The notes beneath the pieces are model-generated. The model worked only from the letters and a program-made list of their open reading frames with translations. It was not told the origin of the DNA and ran no database searches. Source: RYN-230 sp036497945 (GTDB lineage: Bacteria; Actinomycetota; Actinomycetes; Streptosporangiales; Streptosporangiaceae). Taken from it: a stretch of 64,000 nucleotides of DNA. The stretch spans positions 4,773 through 68,772 of the forward strand of contig DASXIN010000179.1 of assembly GCA_036497945.1 (NCBI GenBank), read 5' to 3'. A program made the translations under genes and the position numbers. How positions within the stretch are numbered: the first letter of the stretch is position 1; each line of letters opens with the position of its first letter. Positions 58,081-64,000 of this stretch are shown one piece after another.

Positions 58081-59786
58081 TGTTCGAGACTCTCTCCGAC
58101 CGGCTGACTCAGGTCTTCTCCTCGCTCCGCGGGCGCGGGCGGCTGTCCGCCGCGGACATCGATGCGACGGCCCGCGAGATCCGCATCGCGCTGCTCGAGG
58201 CGGACGTAGCGCTCCCCGTGGTGCGCGAGTTCATCGCCCGGGTCAAGGAGCGCGCGTCGTCGGAAGAGGTGTCCTCCGCGCTGAACCCGGCGCAGCAGGT
58301 CATCAAGATCGTTCACGACGAACTGATCGAGATCCTGGGCGGCGAGGCCCGGCGGATCCGGTTCGCCAAGGTGCCGCCGACCGTGATCCTGCTGGCGGGC
58401 CTGCAAGGTTCCGGTAAGACCACGCTGGCCGGCAAGCTCGGGCTGTGGCTGAAGAGCCAGGGCAACACGCCGCTGCTGGTCGCGGCCGACCTGCAGCGCC
58501 CGAACGCGGTCCAGCAGCTGCAGGTGGTGGGGGAGCGGGCCGGGGTGCCGGTGTTCGCCCCCGAGCCGGGCAACGGCGTGGGCGACCCGGTCGCGGTGGC
58601 CCGCGACTCGGTGGACGAGGCGCGGCGTAAGCAGCACAACGTGGTCATCATCGACACCGCGGGCCGGCTGGGCATCGACGAGGAGCTGATGCGCCAGGCC
58701 GCGGCCATCCGGGACGCGACCGACCCGGACGAGATCCTGTACGTGGTGGACGCCATGATCGGCCAGGACGCGGTGGCCACCGCCCAGGCCTTCCTCGACG
58801 GCGTCGGCTACGACGGGGTCGTGCTCACCAAGCTGGACGGCGACGCCCGCGGTGGTGCCGCACTGTCCATCAGGCAGCTGACCGGCCGGCCGGTCATGTT
58901 CGCCTCGTCCGGCGAGAAGCTCGAGGACTTCGACGTCTTCCATCCCGACCGGATGGCCTCGCGCATCCTCGACATGGGCGACGTGCTCACCCTGATCGAG
59001 CAGGCCGAGCGGACGTTCGACGAGGACCAGGCGGCCAAGATGGCCGGCAAGCTGGCCTCCGGCGACGGCTTCACCCTGGAGGACTTCGTCGAGCAGCTGG
59101 CCATGGTGCGCAAGCTCGGGCCGATCGGCAACCTGCTCGGCATGCTGCCCGGCGCGGCGCAGAACCGTGAAATGCTCAACCAGATCGACGACAAGGACCT
59201 GGACCGGGCGGCGGCCATCGTCAACTCGATGACCCCGGCCGAGCGGCGCAACCCGAAGATCCTGAACGGGTCCCGCCGGTCGCGCATCGCCAACGGCTCC
59301 GGGGTCACCGTGGGCGAGGTCAACAACCTCGTGGTCCGGTTCCTCGAAGGCCAGAAGATGATGCGCCAGATGATGGGCGGCGGCGGGATGCCCGGCATGC
59401 CGCCCATCCCGGGCATGCGGCGCGCGGTGTCCAAGAGCGCCAAGAAGAAGGCGAAGAAGAAGCCCAAGGGCGGGCGGCCCGGGGGCAACCCGGCGGCGGG
59501 CAAGACCGGCGGCAAGACGGCCACCGGCCCGCGTGCGGGCAACGGCGCGGGCCAGGGCGCCCCTGCGGCGGGCCAGGCCGCGGGCGGCGGGCTGCCCAGC
59601 TCCCCCGAGGATCTGGCCGCGAGCCTGGACGCGCTGAACGCCAACCCGGCCCTGCGCCGCGCCATGCCTGATCTCGGCAAGCTGCCGTCGCCCGACGGCG
59701 CGTCTGGGGCTAACGGCCCGGGGAGCCTGCCAGCCGGTTTCGGCCTGCTCGGCCGTCGCCGCAACGCCAAGAAGGACGACAAGTAA
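58080..59786 (+). CDS. ffh: Signal recognition particle protein Ffh
   Basis: This 568-residue protein starts MFETLSDRLTQVFSSLRGRG. The N domain is followed by the G domain with GLQGSGKTT, DTAGRLGID and TKLDGDARGG, and the methionine-rich M domain ends near residue 440 (GQKMMRQMMGGGGMPGMPP-like, here EGQKMMRQMMGG). A basic Lys-rich and Gly/Ala-rich tail of about 130 residues (KKKAKKKPKGG) is longer than in most relatives. It binds signal sequences at the ribosome. GTG 58080 was preferred to GTG 58074. Confidence 0.96.
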   Translation: MFETLSDRLTQVFSSLRGRGRLSAADIDATAREIRIALLEADVALPVVREFIARVKERASSEEVSSALNPAQQVIKIVHDELIEILGGEARRIRFAKVPPTVILLAGLQGSGKTTLAGKLGLWLKSQGNTPLLVAADLQRPNAVQQLQVVGERAGVPVFAPEPGNGVGDPVAVARDSVDEARRKQHNVVIIDTAGRLGIDEELMRQAAAIRDATDPDEILYVVDAMIGQDAVATAQAFLDGVGYDGVVLTKLDGDARGGAALSIRQLTGRPVMFASSGEKLEDFDVFHPDRMASRILDMGDVLTLIEQAERTFDEDQAAKMAGKLASGDGFTLEDFVEQLAMVRKLGPIGNLLGMLPGAAQNREMLNQIDDKDLDRAAAIVNSMTPAERRNPKILNGSRRSRIANGSGVTVGEVNNLVVRFLEGQKMMRQMMGGGGMPGMPPIPGMRRAVSKSAKKKAKKKPKGGRPGGNPAAGKTGGKTATGPRAGNGAGQGAPAAGQAAGGGLPSSPEDLAASLDALNANPALRRAMPDLGKLPSPDGASGANGPGSLPAGFGLLGRRRNAKKDDK

Positions 59787-60309
59787 CCCTCGCCGTGCTC
59801 ACCTGTCCCAGCGAAATGCCGCCGGCTTAACGGTTCGGGCGCCGGGCAGGTCCGGCCGCACGTTCGCTGGGAGCGCAAGCCACCGTCGGCGCTCACTAAC
59901 CCATCACCACAGCGCACCCGAGCCCCCATCGATCATGGTCTGCGGGCACTTTTCACGGATCTGGTGCGGTCACCGCCCGATTTGTCCCGGTCCCAGCGCG
60001 CCAAATCCGTGAAAAGAAGGCGGCCACGGCGCGGATGGCTGGTGGTCGCCGGGCACAGGTCACCTCCGGAGCACCGGACATAACCGGCAGCAGAGCCTCG
60101 GTTGATCACGACGCTGGGCGTGGCTGCGGGGCTGGGATTCGGCGGCGATTACGCTCCACCCTCGTCCGTCTGGCACAATGACTGCGACACCTCCCGGTCT
60201 GGCGACGCCCTCTCACGCTCGCCGGCCCGGGACCGAGCAGGCCGACGCGGTGGACCCCACCCGGCGCGAGCGTTGCCTGCATCCGATCGTTCTGGGAGAG
60301 ACCACACCC
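59787..60309. other. Intergenic region between ffh and rpsP
   Basis: The 523 bases contain no convincing gene. They hold the long inverted repeat at 59949-60016 and, near 60174-60179 (CACAAT), a possible -10 element of the rpsP operon. Confidence 0.5.
59949..60016. repeat. Long imperfect inverted repeat, 20-base arms
   Basis: CTTTTCACGGATCTGGTGCG at 59949-59968 pairs with the complement of 59997-60016 with two mismatches. An inner GCGGT-ACCGC hairpin lies in the loop. It may act as a terminator for ffh, a mobile miniature element or a structured RNA. Confidence 0.65.
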
Positions 60310-61203
60310 GTGGCTGTCAAGATCAAGCTGAAGCGCATGGGCAAGATCCACGCGCCGTTTTACCGGATCATCGTGGCTGACGCCCGCACCAAGCGGGACG
60401 GCCGCGCGATCGAGGAGATCGGGAAGTACCACCCGATGAACGAGCCTTCGTTCATCGAGGTCGACTCTGAGCGGGCCCAGCACTGGCTGTCCGTCGGCGC
60501 GCAGCCGACCGACCCGGTGCGCAAGATCCTGGAAGTCACCGGGGACTGGCAGAAGTTCAAGGGCCTGCCCGGTGCCGAGGGAACGCTGAAGACCGCCGCA
60601 CCCAAGGCGGACAAGAAGGACGCCTACGCGGCCGCGGTGGCCGAGGCCGTGGGCACCGGCGACAGCGCCAAGGGCAAGGGCCGCAGGCCAGCCGGCCGGA
60701 CCGCCGACGACCAACCCGAGGCCGACGCCAAGGCGAGCAGGCCAGCCGGCCGGTCGGGCGGCAGGCAGGCCACCGCCAAGGCTGACACGGCCAAGGCCGA
60801 GCCGGCCAAGGCCGACACGCCCAAGGCTGATACGCCCAAGGCTGATACGGCCAAGGCGGACACCGCCAAGGCGGACACGCCCAGGGCTGACACCGCTAAG
60901 GCCGACACGGCCAAGGCGGACACGGCCAAGGCGGACACGGCCAAGGCCGAGACGGCCAAGGCTGAGACCGACAAGGCTGAGACCGCCAAGGCCGACACCG
61001 CCAACGCCGGCACCGCCAAGGCTGAGCCGGCCAAGTCGGACAAGGCCAAGGACAAGGCCGAGGCGGCCGAGTCCCCGGCGGCCGAGGACAAGAGCGCCGC
61101 GGCCAAGACTGGTGCCAAGAAGGACAGCGCCGCGAAGGCTGAGCCGGCGGACGCTGGCGAGGCCGCGGAGGCGGCGGCTACGGAGCAGGGCAACGGAGCC
61201 TGA
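60310..61203 (+). CDS. rpsP: 30S ribosomal protein S16 with long repetitive tail
   Basis: The first 80 residues are a normal S16: MAVKIKLKRMGKIHAPFYRI, then GKYHPMNEPSFIEVDSERAQ and GAQPTDPVRKIL. Another 217 residues follow, to a total of 297, against about 85-145 in most bacteria. Residues 158-242 are 17 consecutive pentapeptides of the type A-D/E-T/P-A/P-K. The tail is disordered, Ala/Lys/Asp/Glu-rich and probably exposed on the 30S surface. It may bind RNA or other proteins, but no function is known. GTG 60310 is fixed by S16 homology. Confidence 0.93.
   Translation: MAVKIKLKRMGKIHAPFYRIIVADARTKRDGRAIEEIGKYHPMNEPSFIEVDSERAQHWLSVGAQPTDPVRKILEVTGDWQKFKGLPGAEGTLKTAAPKADKKDAYAAAVAEAVGTGDSAKGKGRRPAGRTADDQPEADAKASRPAGRSGGRQATAKADTAKAEPAKADTPKADTPKADTAKADTAKADTPRADTAKADTAKADTAKADTAKAETAKAETDKAETAKADTANAGTAKAEPAKSDKAKDKAEAAESPAAEDKSAAAKTGAKKDSAAKAEPADAGEAAEAAATEQGNGA
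60781..61035 (+). repeat. 17-copy 15-bp minisatellite in rpsP
   Basis: Seventeen units of 15 bases without gap follow the type GCCGACACGGCCAAG, all in frame with the S16 gene. Units vary mostly at third positions, which indicates selection on the peptide or age. Copy number is expected to vary between strains. Confidence 0.92.
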
Positions 61204-61204
61204 C

Positions 61205-61447
61205 ATGCTGGAAGAGGCCCTTGAGCACCTGGTGAAGGGCATCGTGGAACACCCGGACGACGTCCGGGTGAACAGCCACGGGCTGCGCAGGGGCCGGGTC
61301 CTCGAAGTGCGCGTGCACCCCGAGGATCTGGGCAAGGTCATCGGCCGTGGCGGCCGGACCGCCAAGGCACTGCGCACCGTCATCGGCTCGCTGGCCGGCG
61401 GCAAGTACGTCCGGGTCGACCTGCTCGACGTGGACGAGGTTCGCTAG
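61205..61447 (+). CDS. khpA: KH-domain RNA-binding protein KhpA
   Basis: This 80-residue protein is a single KH domain with VIGRGGRTAKALRTVIGS, the GxxG loop that binds RNA. KhpA usually works with KhpB in RNA metabolism and cell-envelope control. It follows rpsP by 1 base and precedes rimM, as in most Gram-positive bacteria. Confidence 0.95.
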   Translation: MLEEALEHLVKGIVEHPDDVRVNSHGLRRGRVLEVRVHPEDLGKVIGRGGRTAKALRTVIGSLAGGKYVRVDLLDVDEVR

Positions 61448-61453
61448 CTCGTC

Positions 61454-62056
61454 ATGCAACTTGTCGTGGGCCGGATCACCCGGCCGCACGGGGTGCGCGG
61501 CGAGGTGTCGGTCGAAGTGCGCACCGATGAACCGGACCGCCGGTTCGCGGTGGGCTCGATGTTGGCCACCGACCCGGCTGAGGCGGGCCCGCTGACCGTG
61601 GCGTCGGCCCGCTGGAACACCGGGCGGCTGCTGATCGGGTTCGACGGGATCACCGACCGGGACCAGGCGGAGAGCCTGCGCGGCATCTGGCTGACGCTGG
61701 ATTCCGCGCAGGCCGGATCGTCCGACGACCCCGACGAATTCCACGATCACGAACTGATCGGGCTGACCGTGGTCACCGTGTCCGGCGAGCCGGTCGGCCG
61801 GGTGACCGACGTCCGGCACTACGGCCAGGACCTGCTGGTGATCCAACCGACCGGGCGTGGCGACGCTACGCCGGCCCCCACCGGGCCCACCGGACCCGCT
61901 GGCCGGGTCCGGCCGGGCCAGCCTGCCCAGGACGGGCTGCTCGTCCCGTTCGTGGCCGCGATCGTGCCCGTGGTCGACGTGGCCGCCGGGCGGCTGGTCA
62001 TCGACCCGCCCCCGGGGTTGCTCGAACTGGGCGCGCCGGAACCCGGCCGCGGGTGA
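61454..62056 (+). CDS. rimM: 16S rRNA processing protein RimM
   Basis: This 200-residue protein has an N-terminal RimM domain, VVGRITRPHGVRGEVSVEVR, and a PRC-barrel with DHELIGLTVVTVSGEPVGRV and VPFVAAIVPVVDVAAGRLVI. A Pro/Gly-rich insert (about 137-157) is in the loop of the PRC-barrel. It assists maturation of the 30S head and binds S19. ATG 61454 is 6 bases downstream of khpA. Confidence 0.95.
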   Translation: MQLVVGRITRPHGVRGEVSVEVRTDEPDRRFAVGSMLATDPAEAGPLTVASARWNTGRLLIGFDGITDRDQAESLRGIWLTLDSAQAGSSDDPDEFHDHELIGLTVVTVSGEPVGRVTDVRHYGQDLLVIQPTGRGDATPAPTGPTGPAGRVRPGQPAQDGLLVPFVAAIVPVVDVAAGRLVIDPPPGLLELGAPEPGRG

Positions 62057-62064
62057 GGTGACGG

Positions 62065-62856
62065 GTGCGCATCGACATCATCACGATCTTCCCGGAGTAC
62101 TTCAGCCCGCTCAGCGTGTCGCTGCTCGGCAAGGCGGCGGCCCGCGGAACCATCCAGCTGCAAGTCCACGACCTGCGGCGGTGGGCGCATGACGTGCACC
62201 GCACGGTGGACGACGCGCCGTTCGGCGGCGGCCCGGGGATGGTGATGGCGCCGCAGCCGTGGGGCGAGGCGCTGGACGAGGTGACCGGGAGTGGTCCTGG
62301 CCAGCCCCGCCTGGTTGTCCCCACACCCTCAGGACTGCCGTTCAGTCAGACGGCCGCCGCCGGGCTCGGGCGTTCGGCCTGGCTGGTCTTTGCTTGTGGC
62401 CGGTACGAGGGGATCGACGCGCGGGTGGTCGCCGACGCGCGCGAGCGGATGCCAGTTGATGAGCTGTCCATCGGGGATTACGTGCTGTCCGGCGGCGAGC
62501 CCGCAGTGCTGGTCATGATCGACGCGATCACCCGGCTGCTGCCCGGGGTGCTGGGCAACGCCGGATCCGCGGCCGACGATTCGTTCGGCGGTGGCGGCGG
62601 GCCGATGGCCGGGCTACTGGAAGGGCCGGCTTACACCAGGCCACGGGTGTGGCGCGGCCGCGAGGTGCCGCCGGTGCTGCTGTCCGGCGACCACGCCGCC
62701 ATCGCCCGCTGGCGGCGCGACGAAGCGCTGCGCCGGACCGCCGCGCTCCGCCCGGATCTGGTTGCCCGGCTGGCCGCCGGCACGCTGGACCGCCGGGACC
62801 GGGAGGTGCTCCTGGACGCTGGCTTTCCGATCAGCGCCAAAGATATGGCACACTGA
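62065..62856 (+). CDS. trmD: tRNA (guanine(37)-N(1))-methyltransferase
   Basis: This 263-residue SPOUT methyltransferase starts with IDIITIFPEYFSPLSVSLLG. It also has DDAPFGGGPGMVMAPQP, the trefoil-knot SAM site ACGRYEGIDARV and SIGDYVLSGGEPA. It methylates G37 of tRNAs and prevents frameshifts. A Gly/Ser insert lies at about 165-178. Confidence 0.96.
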   Translation: MRIDIITIFPEYFSPLSVSLLGKAAARGTIQLQVHDLRRWAHDVHRTVDDAPFGGGPGMVMAPQPWGEALDEVTGSGPGQPRLVVPTPSGLPFSQTAAAGLGRSAWLVFACGRYEGIDARVVADARERMPVDELSIGDYVLSGGEPAVLVMIDAITRLLPGVLGNAGSAADDSFGGGGGPMAGLLEGPAYTRPRVWRGREVPPVLLSGDHAAIARWRRDEALRRTAALRPDLVARLAAGTLDRRDREVLLDAGFPISAKDMAH

Positions 62857-62991
62857 AGTCCGCCACCCACATTAGGCCGACCCAGCGGGTGCGCGTCCTG
62901 GCGCCCGCCGCGGGCCGGGACAACGACTAGACCGATGCCACGCGTTCGCTGGCCTGTGCGCGCGTGAGGACAACTTGAGGAACCTTTAGCC

Positions 62992-63348
62992 ATGCACACC
63001 GCGATCGCCGAGCTGGAGCAGGCCCAGGTCCGCTCCGACATCCCCGACTTCCGCCCCGGGGACACGCTGAAAGTACATGTGCGGGTCACGGAAGGCACCC
63101 GGTCGCGGATCCAGGTCTTCCAGGGCGTTGTGATCCGGCGTCAGGGTGGCGGGGCCCGGGAGACCTTCACCGTCCGCAAGATCAGTTACGGCGTGGGCGT
63201 GGAGCGCACCTTCCCGGTGCACAGCCCTTCGCTGGACAAGATCGAAGTGGTCACCCGGGGCCAGGTCCGCCGGGCCAAGCTGTATTACCTCCGGTCGCTG
63301 CGCGGCAAGGCCGCGCGGATCCGGGAGCGCCGCGAGCCGGCCCGCTAG
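62992..63348 (+). CDS. rplS: 50S ribosomal protein L19
   Basis: This 118-residue protein has DFRPGDTLKVHVRVTEGTRS, RIQVFQGVVIRRQGGGARET and the C-terminal KLYYLRSLRGKAARIRERRE, all typical of L19. GAGGAACC at 62979-62986 precedes ATG 62992. It is the last ribosomal gene of the cluster. Confidence 0.97.
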   Translation: MHTAIAELEQAQVRSDIPDFRPGDTLKVHVRVTEGTRSRIQVFQGVVIRRQGGGARETFTVRKISYGVGVERTFPVHSPSLDKIEVVTRGQVRRAKLYYLRSLRGKAARIRERREPAR

Positions 63349-63469
63349 CCGCGCTGCGTGTGGTGGCCGGCACCGATGATGGTGGGCTAGCCGGGATGCG
63401 GCGGTGGCCGCGGGCGCGCCGCCGCCTGCGGGGACACCTCCCCGGGACCCCGGCGCTAGGGTCGACTCA

Positions 63470-64000
63470 ATGAACGATGACCAGGGAATGGGCGATCCGC
63501 CGATGAGCGGCGCTCCAGGCACTGGCCGGCCTGGCCATGGCGATGGCGTGGTGGGCGTGGACCAGGAGGCGCCGGGCACCGAGACGGTGACCGGGCTGCC
63601 CCGGCCCGGCCCGGCTGGCGCCGACGGCGCGGCGGCGGGTTCCGGGGCCACTGGCGGCGACAGTCCGAACGGCGGCGACAGCCCGAACGGCGGTGCCAGC
63701 CCGGATGGCGGAACCGGCCCGGCGGCTGGGACCACTGCCGGGACCCGGCGCACCGCGTCCGCGTCCCGGCGGCGCAGGCGGATCTCCTGGTGGGTCGAGC
63801 TCATCGCGCTGTTCGCGTTCGCGCTGGTGATCATGCTGGTCATCAAGACCTATGTGATTCAGGCCTTCTTCATCCCGTCCTCGTCGATGGAGAACACCCT
63901 CGACATCGGGGACAAGGTCCTGGTCAACAAGCTGATCTACCACTTCCGCCCGATCGAGCGCGGGGACATCATCGTGTTCAACGGGGAAGGCTCCTGGGAT
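63470..64000 (+). CDS. lepB: Signal peptidase I, N-terminal part
   Basis: The frame is open from ATG 63470 to the end of the window, 177 codons. A low-complexity cytosolic segment of about 105 residues (with a repeated DSPNGG) leads to the membrane helix (VELIALFAFALVIMLVIKTY) and then PSSSMENTL, where the last Ser of the triplet is the catalytic nucleophile region. The segments VLVNKLIYHFRPIERGDIIVF follow. The catalytic Lys lies beyond the window. It cuts Sec and Tat signal peptides. Confidence 0.93.
   Translation, partial: MNDDQGMGDPPMSGAPGTGRPGHGDGVVGVDQEAPGTETVTGLPRPGPAGADGAAAGSGATGGDSPNGGDSPNGGASPDGGTGPAAGTTAGTRRTASASRRRRRISWWVELIALFAFALVIMLVIKTYVIQAFFIPSSSMENTLDIGDKVLVNKLIYHFRPIERGDIIVFNGEGSWD

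Noticed and set aside
60781..61035. The rpsP repeat considered as a CRISPR-like or mobile repeat
   Set aside because: The units are contiguous, 15 bp long, without spacers and in frame with the S16 coding sequence.
62857..62991. A possible rplS leader regulatory RNA
   Set aside because: A GC-rich hairpin-like segment near 62887-62912 is visible, but no conserved leader motif could be recognised, so no feature is claimed.

Overview
This is about 64 kb of very GC-rich chromosome from an actinomycete. The evidence for the group is the codon bias, the many GTG starts, the gene order ffh-rpsP-khpA-rimM-trmD-rplS-lepB and rpmF-rnc-mutM-smc-ftsY-glnK-glnD, an NdgR-type IclR regulator facing leuCD, a CofC enzyme for coenzyme F420, and a CFP30B-like antigen. 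The core gene order resembles that of Streptomyces. However, amtB is absent between ftsY and glnK, rpsP carries an unusual tail, and the accessory genes differ, so the genus cannot be named from the sequence alone. No rRNA, tRNA, CRISPR array, insertion sequence or phage gene was seen.

Layout. Bases 1-10037 hold small accessory genes: a DUF1330-like fragment, a DinB protein, a two-domain VOC protein, a TfoX-N protein, a pair of COG4315 proteins (one lipoprotein, one membrane-fused), a flavin-type split-barrel protein, an orphan PAS histidine kinase, a DUF4242 protein, a large LuxR/ATPase regulator and a DUF5996 protein. Bases 10064-19365 form a plant-polysaccharide locus: a cytosolic GH3 glycosidase, a secreted GH30-CBM2 enzyme, a LacI regulator and an ABC sugar importer without its own ATPase. 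Two near-identical operator/promoter copies tie the parts together. The first copy still carries the first codons of a vanished lacI gene.

Bases 19463-21724 hold a Rv1733c-like membrane protein, a universal stress protein and a pirin. Bases 21977-29002 are a tightly packed catabolic locus: FAH-family hydrolase, SDR dehydrogenase, a 39-residue SHOCT-like protein, a GntR/FCD regulator behind a perfect 10-bp inverted repeat, a class III CoA-transferase, a solute-binding-protein-fold protein with no export signal, an enoyl-CoA hydratase and a DUF4432 mutarotase-like protein. The last four genes overlap by 4 bp each. This mix of sugar-acid and CoA chemistry is the best candidate in the window for an undescribed pathway.

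Bases 28999-42964 carry the three-subunit transhydrogenase pntAA-pntAB-pntB, ndgR/leuC/leuD, HU, a cold-shock-like protein, plsC-gpsA-(40-residue ORF)-ddl, cofC, several small proteins, thiL with an apparent ATT start, a membrane-anchored CBM2-like protein and rpmB. Bases 43260-64000 are housekeeping: recG, rsmD, coaD, DUF177, rpmF, rnc, mutM, smc, ftsY, glnK, glnD, ffh, rpsP, khpA, rimM, trmD, rplS and the start of lepB. Together they cover ribosome assembly, protein targeting, chromosome organisation, DNA repair and nitrogen sensing. Frames, start codons and inverted repeats were read directly. Family names rest on recognised motifs, since no database search was possible.
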